DNA of 64,000 nucleotides from Rhinolophus ferrumequinum. Lineage: Eukaryota; Chordata; Mammalia; Chiroptera; Rhinolophidae. Shown here piece after piece: positions 22,369 through 34,446 of the stretch. A program made the position numbers and the translations under genes. How positions within the stretch are numbered: position 1 is the stretch's first letter; each line of letters begins with the position of its first letter. Below the pieces are notes generated by a model. That model did no database searches. It worked only from the letters and a program-made list of their open reading frames with translations, and was not told where the DNA came from. The DNA is taken from assembly GCF_004115265.2 (NCBI RefSeq), contig NC_046293.1, positions 25,678,173-25,742,172 of the forward strand. Reading direction: 5' to 3'.

Positions 22369-24879
22369 GTTTCTTGTTTTTCCTGAAGCCTGACAAAGGC
22401 ACTCAAATACTCATATTGTATTTCTAGGGCCTGGTGGCCTTTCAGAATGTGTGAATTACTTGATTACACTTCAAAATTTTGGGTTATTTGGTCCACTTCA
22501 ATTTCTGGGTGACATCAAACCAGGAACTCCCCATTCTGGGGAAAATAGTCATGGAATATCCAGCAACAAAGATGTTCAGGCTATTGTCTACATTCCAGAT
22601 TCTCAGTAAGCATTGACTTAATACATGTATCCAAACTTCTTTGTAAGTACATCACCTTTTCTTCAATAATCCACACACATGTTTTTGTTTTTACCCATAT
22701 CTGTTGAATTTAAACATGTTTAACCTATTTGTGGCCCTTTTGGCTGACTTTGTAGGTATTTTGTTCTGTGCTTTATTATTGGTTAATAAATAACCTGATG
22801 CAGTGGTATCTGGGATGGGCTCATTATTGGAATAGAAGTATACCAATCTTTTACCAAAATGCACCAGGAGGAAGACTGCAATTAATTTATAGGGCATCTA
22901 AAAGACTGGTAATTTGTTTTGCTTTATGTTTTTGAAAATTTTGTTTCAAAATATTTGTCAATGAAATAAAGTGTTTAAAATAAAATAAACAAAATTAAAA
23001 TGAAGACTGAAGTCATGTTGTTGTTCTTAGTTTTTCTGGTGGTTACTAAAGTATTTATAAGCAATGTGCTTGTATTATCCTTTATAGATATTATCTGTTA
23101 AATTTCTTATTGATAACTGAGGATGTGTAGAAAACACCAGCATATCTTCTCCTTATCCAATTCCGTATACATTTATGTGTATTTTCCAGTGGTCACCTCT
23201 ATAATTTTAAATAGTACACACTTATTGCTTGTTCTGTATAAAAAGTGTATCTTAATTTCCTGCTTTATACGAAGAAAACATTAGAATAACACATTTCCCT
23301 TCATCACTCCTATGCTTTTTTAATATATTTTTAAATTTTGTGGTTATGAAGTTATATATATTCAAGTAACATAGAATAGAAAATTATGTTAGCTTGAAAT
23401 ATAAGCATGACTACTGAAACAAGAGATGTGAGCCTCAATTTGTTTTCTGCCCTCAGGCTCTATAAATGTTAGAGAAAGAGATATATAATTATATGTATAT
23501 TTGGGCATATATATATATATATATATATGTTCACATATGAGTGTATACATCTTTATTATACAAATGTAAACGTATCATGCATATTATTCTGTACCTTTTT
23601 TTTTTGACAATATAGCTTAAAGCTTTTCGAAGGCAGTTTTTGGGGGTGTTAACCCACTGCCTTCTCAGACTACTGGTGCTCTAATAATAAATGCTATGAC
23701 ACCCCCCCAAAAAAAAGATGTTCATATAACTCATATCTAAGAGCTACAAGCTATTCTATATGGATAAAACATATATAACTGTCCGTTTGGTAGATATTTT
23801 CATCGTTTCTCAACATTTTAAGCACAAATTTATATACACTTATATTGCACACACATATACAAGTGTATCTAAGAAGTAATCTCTTAGCAGTGAAATGGCT
23901 GAGTCTAAGAACATAAGCACTTTATATTTTGATAAGTCTAGTTAAATTGCTTTCTAAATATTTATACCAATTAATATTCCCACCAAAAATGTGACATCAT
24001 ATTAATTTAATAAAAATTTTTTCTACTTTACTTTTTGATTAACTTTCATGGAAACTTATGTTAGCATGTTGGACTGGATCGTATGGAGGTGGTATAAGTA
24101 TATGTTACAAACTGATTTTAGTTTGCTTTAAGCTTAGTGGCTTATAAAAACACTGTAGGTGGACTATTATTTTTTATTTTTTATTTTAAGGCTGTTTTGC
24201 AATAGCTTTCCTTTCCCAGGATAATCCTTACTGATTTCAAAAGAGATCCTGACTAACAATCAGCAACATTTGGTCAGTGATCTACAATTTACAAAGCAGT
24301 TTTATGTACGTAATCATATTTACATTACAAAGTTACATTTATACAAAAAATATTTGTAATGTACTGATAACAAAATTAAATTTCAGAAAAATCAAATGGT
24401 TGGCTTAAGTTCATTATATAAATTAAATATAGTTATGTTGGGATTTAAACACATATGTTCTGACAGCTCTTTCTCATTCCTTCTCTTTCTATTTGCCTTC
24501 TGGTATACTTCACCTTTTTCTCCTTTATTAAAACCCCAGGAATACTGTTTAAAATCAGCTACTTCCCTAAACAGATATGATTTTTACATTGAACAAATGC
24601 TATTTGAGTGATGCAATATGAAGCTAGTTTAATATTCTCTCCTATTCTCTGTTTAAACGTTACCACAGGCCCCTGGATAAAAAAGTTCCTTTTCCATAAC
24701 TTTTTTCTTACTCTTGAGCAATACATGAATGCACACGGAGAGGTCTGTAGTACAACATGTAAAGGACTAAGGACTGATATGGATCCACTCCCAAATCTAC
24801 TCTTTTTATAGCATTCAAATAAAATAAATTCTAAATCATATAAAAGATTGTAAGTCACAATTTCCCTGTAATTAATTTT
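22369..24879. other. intergenic, no gene recognised
   Basis: AT-rich with an (AT)n run at about 23505-23528. Apart from a short LTR fragment at 23618-23695, I see no coding or repeat identity that I can name. Confidence 0.45.
23618..23695 (+). mobile_element. short fragment of the provirus LTR family
   Basis: 'gaaggcagtttttgggggtg' followed by the run 'ttaacccactgccttctcag' and an AATAAATGCT end repeats the R-like segment of the LTRs at 13377-13440 and 18548-18612. Only this piece is present. Confidence 0.7.
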
Positions 24880-25910
24880 TCAATACTCTAAAAAATCATG
24901 TTTATTAAATATAATTCATATATAACATTCACCAATTTTTAGTGTGCAATTTGGTAAGTCTTAACAAATGTATGCAATCATGCAAATGCCAGCACAACTG
25001 TGACTCAAAGCATTTTTATTGCCCCTCCACATCCTTAGTTTCCTTTTGTAGTCACTATCCTCCTTGACCTTAGTCCTTGGCAAGCATTCATTTGCTTTAT
25101 GTCAATAGAGTTTTGCCTCTCCTATAATTTCATACAAATGGGATCATATAGTATGTAGTGTTTGTGTCTGGCTTAGTTCACTTATTATAATGCTCTTGAG
25201 ATTCATCCAAATTGTGCATATAAGTAGTTCGTTGTTTTTCTTTCTGAGTAGTATTCTCATTGTGTGTTTATATCACAAATTATCTACCAATCAACAGATG
25301 ATAGACTTTTGTTTCCTGTGTTTGAATGAAGCTGCTATGCACATGTCATAACAAATCTTTTTAATGGGCATGTTTTATTTATCTTGGATAAATATTTCCA
25401 AAAATGGGATTGCTGCTCTACAAGGTAAGCGTGTGTTTAGTTTCATAAAACAACTGTCACTCTTCCAAAATGGGTGTATGATTTTGAGTTCCCACAAGCA
25501 ATGTATGAAAGTTTTAGCTGCCCCACTACTCAGCAACACGTTTATTGTTAGACATTTTTCCCCCAGCTATTCTAAGGGAGGTATATTGGTCAGTCATATA
25601 GTTTTAGTTTACATTCCTCTAATGACTGATTGTGTTGGGCATCTTTTAATGTGCTTATGTGTCACTTAGACATCTTCTTTGATGACACGTTCGTCCAATA
25701 CTTTGCTAATTCTTCATTGGATTATAGGTTTCTTATTGAGATGTAAGAGTTCTTTACGTATTTGATACAAATCCCTCATATTATATATGTTTTGCAAATG
25801 TTGTCTTGCAGCCTATGGCTTAACTTTTCATTTTCATCAAGTTTAGAATGGTGAAAGTATTTTATTTTAATAAAGCCAAATTTACCACTTTTTCCTTCCA
25901 TAGCTTGTGA
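24880..25910 (-). mobile_element. L1 3' portion, antisense
   Basis: Reverse-complement L1 wording: 'gtcttaacaaatgtatgcaa', 'ttctttacgtatttgataca' and 'tcttgcagcctatggc'. An older subfamily, truncated. Boundaries approximate. Confidence 0.6.
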
Positions 25911-26214
25911 ATTGTGTGTATATGCATACATTTATCTCTTTGTTCTTTTACATTTATAGTGTCTAACATGTGCTGGATATTGTTCTGGATGCATGAGATA
26001 TTTCCATGAAGAAAACAGACAGAAGACTGTCCTCATAGATTTTCTATTCTAGAAAGATTAAAATCTCAGTTTAGTTTCTTGGCTTCTTAGATATGTATGC
26101 AAATAAAGATAAAAATCATTTAAATTTCATCAGTCAACTTAAAACATATGTCTGATGGGAAGGAAAATGTATCTATATGAATTTATAATACATAAAAAGT
26201 TAGATTTTCATTGA

Positions 26215-26220
26215 TTTATT
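26215..26220 (-). terminator. candidate poly(A) signal of the CLEC2-like gene
   Basis: TTTATT on + (AATAAA on minus) lies only about 20 bases past the stop codon of the 26240-33264 gene. Usage is not shown. Confidence 0.4.
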
Positions 26221-26239
26221 TCTTGCATGGGAAACCTCT

Positions 26240-29216
26240 TTAAGGACAAACACCTTTCCTGCTGCATATGTATTTTCTTGCATCATCACAATTGGCACTA
26301 CTTATGCCCTTCTTGAAAATAAAGGCACAATTTCCACTTCCTTCGATAGTGAACCTGAAACAAAACAGAGATTATTTACTGAACCTCATGAAAAATAACT
26401 AAGCACAGTCTAAAATATATAGAGTGTGAACTTTGTTGACTGTGTCTCAAAAGGTGCAATGTGGAAGGAATAGAGCAAGTGAAATAAGCTGCTTCTCTCC
26501 TCTTATCAGTCTTCAGACTTTACCTCAGGATTGTGGTGGTGGGAAGAATGAACACTAGGGAAGTTTACTGCCTTAAACAAAGACAATCCTGAAACTTTAT
26601 GCTGTTTTATAATGTAGTAAACATTGTAAATAATTTTGTGAAGGATTAGATTCTTTATACTTTAGAATAAAGAAATAATAAATCAATTTACTTAGCCATT
26701 TAAAGATTACATAGAGTGAGAGTGTAACTGGTATTCCTTTGACTACCCTTCACACATTAAGTAAATGGTCTATCTTAAGGCTGAAATAGATGTTCACTCA
26801 TCCACTCTGAAACCATCACCATAGTGAAATAGGTATTTTTTATTTGATTGACTATAATACACATAAATAATTATAAATAAAATATCTACAAATAATTTCT
26901 AAATTCCTATTTTAAGTCATAAATAAACATGAAACTGAATATTCAAAATGAAGAAAAGAAAATAGAATGGTGAGTCATGATGAATTTCTGGTTATATGGT
27001 AATTAAAATGCTTTCAGCACTTCCTTTTTGGGTATCTGTGTAGTACTGGTATACACATTTTTAACTTCTAGTGTACCTTCAAAGTTTTATCTTGCCTGTT
27101 TTCAAAATAGATGTGTAGTTCTGTGCCTATGCATTCCCTAGCACCAACTGAGAATTCACCAACTCTCATGGGCCTCCAAAATTTGTATGTCGAAGACCTA
27201 ACCTCTAATAGCTCAGAGTGTAACTGTATTAGAAGATGAAGTGTTTACAAAGGTTATTAAGTTAAATGATACCTTTAGGGTGGGCCCTAATCCAATATGA
27301 CTGGTATCCTTACAAGAAAATTAGACATAGGCATGTACAGAAGGAAGACCTATGTGAAGACACAGAGGGAAAAGATGGCCATCTTCAAGCCTAGAAGAGA
27401 GGCCTGAGAAGAAATCAACCCGACTGTCCCCTTGATCTGGGACTTCTAATCTTCTAATCTCCAGAAATATTGTTTAAGACATCTAGTCTGTGGTATTTGT
27501 TACAGTATCCTTAGCAAACCCATACATCAACTTTAAGCAACTTATAGCTCTTTTACTTTTCCCTCATCTTTTTTTTTTAAAGTAGAACTATGTATAATAT
27601 AATGTTAAGCTGCAAATATTTTCTCTCAAAAAAAATAACATAAGTAGTAGGTTTTGTAGTCAGAAATTTTATGTCATACTTTTCCTTACATTCTTCAAAG
27701 TTGAAAATGTAATTACTAACTATATTATTATTCTCAAATCACTGTGTGTGTATTTTAACCCCAGATTGGATATAAGTACAATGGTGACATAAGTTTCTCT
27801 AAATGTATTCTGTTTTATAATTTAATAAATATCAAAGAACATCTTGCTACTCTCTTTATGCCATATAGTTCATATAACATCTAACACAGAAAGCTACAGA
27901 AGTATGACGGTGCCTACCTTATAGTAAGCGTTCCATAAAATGTAGCTAGTGGCCCCCTCTATGGGGCATTCGATATCCTTCCTATTTCTTTCTCCTCCCT
28001 GAAGTTGAAGAAAATCTTAAATGTTTCAAGAACAAAAATGGAGTCTAAAAGTAAAATCAGTTCCTCAAGATAAGGAGCCTAGAAAAATTCTAGAATTTTA
28101 AATAAAGGCCAAGAGGAGCAAACGTTTTCTCTTTCTCACTTATTCTCTTCCATTTCAAGCCTCCAGTGGATGGGGTAAGTGTAGGGTTGAGTATACTTTC
28201 TAAGTATATTTCCCCAGTCAGTGAGAGTCCAAACCAACAATAGACAAAAGGCAAAGTCCCAAGTGGAAAGAGGCAAGGATTAAATTATTTAGACTTTAGT
28301 TTAGGATAAGAATACTACTTGTGGCTCACATGTGGTATATTGTTCAACTCACCATATAGAAGTAAATATTGCTCTTTGATGCCAAACCCTTACTAAAGGC
28401 CATTTGTCTGAAGTTTCCCTTTGACATCCATTTGTTGAGGGTCTTTTTGGGGAATGATGTGGAGGAAACTATAGAAGGAGCTCATTATAGACTCAGAAAC
28501 TTTACCATGCTTAATACATTTAATAACAAATAAATGTTTTTGAGGCTTACCAGTTATTTAACGCATCTCCATTTGCCCACATCCAGCGTTGGCTTGCATT
28601 TTGCTTTTTCAGTCCAATCCAATAGGAAGAAGTCCCCAGATAGTGGGTCAAAATTTCCTTTTACAAAATACAGAGTGCTATAATGGATCTCTCCTTGTTT
28701 TCTCATTCTCACTACCTCCAAAGCTATGGTCCTTCTTTGATCCCATTATTCTCTTGCTAGGGTTATTGCAACAGCCTCATAATATGACGTTATGCTTGTA
28801 TATTTGCCACTCAGTAGCCCATCAGAGCAAAGAAAATGATTCTTTTAAAACTTAAGTCAGATCATGTCACACTTTTGTTCATAATTCTGCAATATCTCCC
28901 TATTTTACTTGGAGGAAAAACTGGTCTTTACAATAACCTACAAGATCTTAATGACCCACATCCCTCACTCACTCTCTCATTCTAGAAACACTGATTGGTT
29001 GCCTGTTTTCTGTTCCTTGAATAATCCAGGCATATACCTACCTCCTACCTTAAGGTCTGTGCTGCAGCAGTTTCCTCTTCCTGGAAAGTTTATTCCCCAG
29101 ATTCCCTTGACTAACTGCCTCATCTATTTTACATTTTTGCTCAAGTGTCATCATCTCAGTGAGAAAAGACTATCTTACTGTAGCCTACCCACTTGGAAAA
29201 CTCACAATACTCCTTA

Positions 29217-29271
<55 letters not shown>

Positions 29272-30169
29272 TGTTTATTGATTTCTAATATACTATATAA
29301 TTATTGACATATTTATTTTGATTATTTTTCATTCTTTGTCTCTTCCTTTAGGATGTAAACTAAATAAAGACAAAGATCTTTGTTTTGTTGAATGATGTAT
29401 CATACCCTTGAATTATACCTGTCATGCAGTAACTCAGTAAATCAAATGAGATTTATATTGCAAAGGAGAAATCTAACCACTTCATTCTGGAAGGTGAATA
29501 TGACCAGAGATCCACGATAGGCCAGACAGTTGGCCTGACCATCTCTCCAAGTTTTTTCAAGTTCAAATCGAAAGAAGCATTTATTATGGATTCGGTTCCA
29601 GCCTTGTGGACATATAGTTGCATCCCCAGTGCATGTCTTTTCTTTAAAGATCCTTGGATTTTTAACTAAAATTAAACACAGTGATAGAGAGAGAGAGAAA
29701 AAGAACAAACTGTAAGACAAAGAAAGAGTTTAACCTACAGGATAAAAGATTCTCATATATTTCAGATTGAAATAATTGTACTTTCTTCAGATCAATACCG
29801 AGGAGTAGCTGTTCCAATTTGCAATCCCACCAACAGAGCACGAGGACGTCTTGTTGATTTATTGATGACAGTCATTCTGACAGGTGTAAAGTGATATTTC
29901 ATTGTGCTTTTAATTTTCATTTCTGTTATTATTAATGACATTGAGTATTTTTTCATATGTTGATTGGCCATCTGTATGCCCACTTTGGAGAAATGTCTAT
30001 TCAGGTTCTCTGCCAATTTTTTAATTGGATTGCGTTTTTGGAGTTTAGTTGTAAGAATTCTTTATAAATTTTGAATATTAATTTTGCTATCGGTATTCAA
30101 AGAAATCCAAAATGCTAGTTTAAAAAGATATACATACCCCTATGTTCATTGCAGCATTTTATATATATA

Positions 30170-30238
<69 letters not shown>

Positions 30239-33200
30239 TATATATATACGTACATATATATACATATATATATATATATTTGGCCATAAAAAAGAATGAA
30301 ATCTTACCATTTATGACAACATGGATAGACCTAGAGGGTATTATGCTAATGAAATAAATCAGGCTGAGAAAGACAAATACCGCATGATCTCATTTATATG
30401 TGGAATCTAAAGAACAAAATAAATGAGGAAGCAAAACAGAAATAGACTTATAGAGAACAAACTGATGGTCACTGGATGGAAAGGGGGTTGGGGGACTGGG
30501 TGAAAATTGCGAAGGGATTAAGAAGTACAAATTGATAGTTACAAACTGGCCACAGGGATATAAAGTACAGCATAAGGAATATAGTCAATAATATTGTGGT
30601 AACTATGTATAGTGCCAGGTGGGTACTACACTAATTGGGAGATTACTTTGTAATTGAAATAAATGTCTAATCACTATGTTGTACATCTGAAATTAATATA
30701 AAATAATACTGAATGTCAATTGCAATTGAAAAATAAAAATAATAAAAAAGAAAAAATGTATTTTATTTCTATATTCAGTTCAAATGGTTTAACTTTAAAC
30801 ATCAAGTCAGAAAAATTAAAGATCAAGAACAGAGCATGAAAGAATCAGCTTTGAAGAATTCAGATATATGAATAATATAAGATAGCAGTAACAAACTAAT
30901 AAGCAAACTTCTAGGAACTCAATTAAACTTCTCGAGCCATTTTCCCTCTCAGTTTCTTTGTACTACTGTCATTTTCTTTCCTGTAATTTACTATGGCATC
31001 TGGGACATGTCTCAAGGTAAACAAATTAATTCTTTATATTCATAACCTCAGAGGGCTGGCTCCCTATTGCTGACTTAACTGAAACTAGATTGTATTTCAA
31101 GAACAGCATGTCCCCAGAAGTTGAAATTATTCCTTGTTCTTAAAAACAAACAATGGAAGGCAAAAAAAAAAAAAAAAAAAAAGGAAAAAACAAAAGAAAA
31201 AGAAAAAAGTTGAAATTTTACTAGCTTTTTAGTTTCCACCTTACTGAACCTAGATAAATACAGTTACTTGTTAAGGTATAACCCTGACAAAAACAAGGTT
31301 TACTAAAAGGACACTTCCTACCCTCAGCTGAAATAAATGACTGTTTCATAGTCAAGCCTATGAGTGGGAAGATCCCAAATGGGACAATAAATCATCAGTG
31401 TGGAAAAATTCCACACTGTCAAGTGGAAAAATTATTTAAAAGTATCAATTTCAAATGATTCTAAAATATCAAGTTCAAATAAACAGCCAGCACAAAAATC
31501 ATGTGTTTGGTTCAGAACTTGAGTCACCAGAAAGCCAAGTTTTTCATTGATTGATTCATTGATTCATTAATTCATTCAATAACTACCAGTTGAGCTTTTA
31601 TTATGTGCCAGACACTTTGGTAACTCTAGGAATACAACAGTGTATATAACATACAAAATCTTTACTCTATGGGACTTCTATGTCTAGTAACTACACAGTC
31701 ATAAAATATATTGAAGTGAAGGGATTGGGATTGTTGGTGGAGTTTTAATTTTAATGCAGTAGTCTGGATGGGGTTCAATGAGAAGGTGATATATACTACA
31801 GGCTTGAAGTAGACAAGCTGGTAAGGCATAAATAAGCACATGCAGGGGAAGATCTTCCCTAGCAAAGATAAGACATAATGTAAGGACCAAGGTGAATGTT
31901 CCTGGCTTGTTCACAAAGTGGTAAGGATGCCTGTATAACTGGAGAAGACTTGAGTGAAGGAGCAAGAGTAGATGAAATCACAAAAGTAATTGCGTGACTA
32001 TATCTAGTAGATCCATTGGATCGATTGGCAGAATTTTGGCATTACTCAAAGTGAAAAAAATTAAAATTTCAGTATTTTTAACAGATGTGATTTGTTTTAA
32101 AAATGTGTTAAAAAATATACCTTAGAACTGTATTGTCAAGTACGGTAACCACTAGCCACATGTGGCTGTTGAGCACTTGAAATATGGCTAGTTCAAATCC
32201 AGATGTCCTATAAATATAAACCATATACTGAATATCTAAAACTGTGTACAAAAACCGTAAAAATCTCACTAATAAACTTTACATTGTTATATGGTGAAAT
32301 AATATATTGGGTTTATACTGGGTTATATAAAAATACAATCAAAACTATTTTCATGAGTTTCTTTTTATTTTTTAAAATGTGGTTTCTAAAATATAAATGA
32401 CGTGTGGCTAACATTATATTTTCACTGCAATGTTGCTCTAGCAGGTCTAGGGTAGGAGAGGGAAGAACGTTTAAAAGGAAGAGTATGTTGGCTAAGAACT
32501 GGGTGGTAATATCAGAGGTAATGAAAAGTATTCACATTCTAGTTATATTTTGAAAGACCACACAGAATGTTTATATTTGGGGTATAAAAGGAGGGGAAAA
32601 AATAAAAACATGACCACAATTTTTGGGGCTTGAAAATTGGAAAGAGAAATTTGCGATTTCCTGACATAAGGAAGACCACAGATAGAAGAGGTTATGGGAA
32701 AGAGATAAAGATTTCAGCTTGGACAACATTAAATTTGAGATATTTATTTGACAGTCAAATAAGTAGACTTAAAATTTTGGAATTCAGGGAAGAGACTCAG
32801 GCTGTATATGTGTTTTTGGATGTCATCAGTGTTTATGTGACAGTTAAAATTGCAAGTCTGGTTCAGATGGCCAAGGACAAAAGGGTAGATAAAGAAGAAA
32901 ACTATTCAGGGATTGAGCCATTTTTTCATGTTGGTATCATCATTACCTAGTACTTCCCTGAAGTTCAGTAGATATTTATTGGGGGAAAAAAAAGAAGATT
33001 AATCTAGAAGGCAAAGCAAGTGACTAAATTTGAAGAGAAATTAGATGTTCTGGCTGAAGAACACTTTCTGTTCCAAGTGTTCAGTGTATGACAAGGAAAG
33101 CCTAGTTTTTGGTATCAGACTGGATCAGTAATAATACCATCAGTATGTTTTAGCAGAAATTGTTCACTTACATGTTCTAGGAAATCCTAACACTGCCCAA

Positions 33201-33264
33201 AGAAGTAAGGCGATGCCTCCACAAAGCATACTTGAGGCAACTAGCATTTTCTTTGTTACCATAC
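26240..33264 (-). CDS. unnamed CLEC2-family C-type-lectin-like membrane protein
   Basis: Four minus-strand exons: 33264-33172 (transmembrane, [16 protein letters not shown]..., [12 protein letters not shown]), 29665-29478 (stalk and first lectin part: [20 protein letters not shown]..., [15 protein letters not shown]), 28657-28551 ([18 protein letters not shown]...) and 26354-26240 ([16 protein letters not shown]..., [13 protein letters not shown]-stop). GT/AG sites and phases join throughout. All six lectin cysteines are present, with extra stalk cysteines (TCTGDATIC) and an N-A-S glycosylation site. Exon phases and the WIGL and CAF...SSA.C motifs place it in the CLEC2/CD69 group. An ATG two bases into the transmembrane exon would give 166 residues with a tiny cytoplasmic tail, as in CLEC2B. 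An upstream exon is equally possible. The donor after 29478 (GTTAGA) is weak, but an in-frame GTGGTT three bases earlier would also serve. I cannot match it to a named orthologue. Ligand and receptor unknown. Confidence 0.8.
27165..27530 (+). mobile_element. MLT1-type MaLR LTR
   Basis: Contains 'gggtgggccctaatccaata', 'tgtgaagacacagaggga', 'cttgatctgggacttctaat' and 'gtctgtggtatttg', the MLT1 order from near the 5' end to the end. Lies in an intron of the CLEC2-like gene. A fossil. Confidence 0.8.
28830..29215 (+). repeat. L2 3' region
   Basis: 'gtcagatcatgtcacac', 'ttacaataacctacaagatc', 'tcctggaaagtttattcccc' and 'ctcaagtgtcatcatctcag' follow the order of the LINE-2 3' region. Lies in an intron of the CLEC2-like gene. 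Confidence 0.65.
29220..29268. repeat. (TA)n microsatellite
   Basis: Clean run of alternating TA, about 49 bases. Confidence 0.95.
29790..30750 (+). mobile_element. L1 3' end with inverted 5' part
   Basis: From about 29790 to 30116 the sequence reads as antisense L1 ('gttgattggccatctgtatg'). From about 30117 it reads as sense L1 ('acccctatgttcattgcag', 'ggaatctaaagaacaaaata', 'gttgtacatctgaaat') and ends in an A-rich tail. This is the classic shape of twin-primed L1 insertion. A roughly 120-base TA-rich microsatellite expanded within the sense half (30158-30280). Confidence 0.75.
30158..30280. repeat. long (TA)n-rich microsatellite inside L1
   Basis: TATATA runs with occasional TA/AT phase breaks and CATA interruptions. 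It is self-complementary and prone to cruciforms. Confidence 0.9.
31162..31182. repeat. poly(A) run
   Basis: An uninterrupted A run followed by an A-rich tail to about 31206. It may be the tail of an unrecognised retroposon. Confidence 0.7.
31545..31660 (-). repeat. L2 3'-end, antisense
   Basis: 'ttcattaattcattcaataa' followed by 'gagcttttattatgtgccag' and 'aatacaacag' is the reverse complement of the LINE-2 3' end. Confidence 0.55.
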
Positions 33265-33639
33265 CTAGGGAAAACACATGTCATTGTTTATCTTCTACAG
33301 AAAAACAAGCAAACAAACAAAAAACCCAAGTAATGTTTATCTTTTTCTCTAGCTTCTATATGTTCTACTGGTCACAACCCAGTAATTAATACTTTAGGAA
33401 GATGAGAAAGGGTACTAAAATGTAAATTTTTAGCAGCAGCAGTCTCAAAGTACTTTGGCTCCACTTTTTGGCGCCATTTCTGAGAACTATGTTACTCAGT
33501 CTTCTGCCCTACTTCCAGAACAGAAAACCAAATTTACTCCTGTGACTTTGGGACTTATTAATAAAATTCTGCCTTTATCAAGCCGTGGGGGAGAGGGGGA
33601 GGAGGGGTTGTATTTAAGGATCAGATTATGGATGATATA

Positions 33640-33692
33640 TATCCATATATATATATATTATATATATATATATATGTAAATATATATATATT
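33640..33692. repeat. (TA)n microsatellite
   Basis: TATATA run bordering the GC-rich segment that follows. Confidence 0.9.
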
Positions 33693-34350
33693 TAAAAATG
33701 CTGAGCATGCCAGCTGCATCAGAAAGGATGCCAGGATAATAACACGGGTCTTAGTTCTGTATCCAAGGCCGAGCTCTGTTTCCGCCCTTACCTGGTTCCT
33801 GGCTTCCTGCTCCACTGCCTCAGTCCCATACCAGTTCTCAGTCCCTGCACTATCCATCTCCTATGAGCTCACAGAAAAGCTCTTCTGTGGTCACAGCTAC
33901 TGGGATAATCCTGAGGATGAATTGCGAATTGCTAATTATATTGGGTGCACCAGTTTTCTGCACTAGTTTTCTAGGAGGACGGTGTCGCAAGATTGAAGTG
34001 GGAACAGGGCAGCAATCTATCATCCTCTGCTCAGTGCCACAATTTGGGCCAGATCCTCCCTCCTGCTCCCCGCCCCTCCCACAGGCAGCGCTTTGTCAAC
34101 TGCCTTTTCCTCTGTCGTTTTTTTTAAGAGGCTGGAGCAGTAACGGCTACCAAGCAATTTACAACCAGTCCTCTAGCCCCAATGGCTACGGCTGCGCTGC
34201 CCAGGATTGGTTGGAGGACAGTCTGGACTCTGAGAATTCAATCTCTGATTGGCTCCTTACATTCCATCTGCTAACTACTCAAAGCAGAGAATGGACAGGC
34301 CCATACTTTCCATTTTTGGCGCCTTATATAGTCTCCCAAAAAATGCAAAT
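33690..34350 (+). promoter_or_regulatory. GC-rich segment with promoter-like motifs
   Basis: This is by far the most GC-rich stretch of the right half of the window. In the + direction it has CCAAT (34174-34178) and two ATTGG boxes (about 34206 and 34246). A TATA-like CTTATATAG follows near 34322 and a perfect octamer ATGCAAAT near 34343. No coding start recognised downstream belongs to it. It lies about 0.4-1.1 kb 5' of the transmembrane exon of the minus-strand CLEC2-like gene, so it could be a bidirectional promoter for that gene, an LTR of an unrecognised element, or a relic promoter. Function is inferred from motifs only. Confidence 0.3.
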
Positions 34351-34446
34351 CTGAGAAATTTTTTACAACGTATGGGTTGTTGGCCTGTATACCACTCATT
34401 TATACTCTCCAGAACCACAAAATGACTCTGCGCGTCACCCTCCCCA

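Noticed and set aside
30084-30357. Two open frames encoding YIYIYI repeats
   Set aside because: Translation of the TA microsatellite inside an L1. The same applies to frames over simple repeats at 14193, 38571, 42200, 47898 and 57582.
34422-34440. ATGACTCTGCGCGTCACC after CCAAT and TATA motifs, recalling the start of cyclin B1
   Set aside because: The likeness covers only about six codons and the following sequence has no cyclin similarity.
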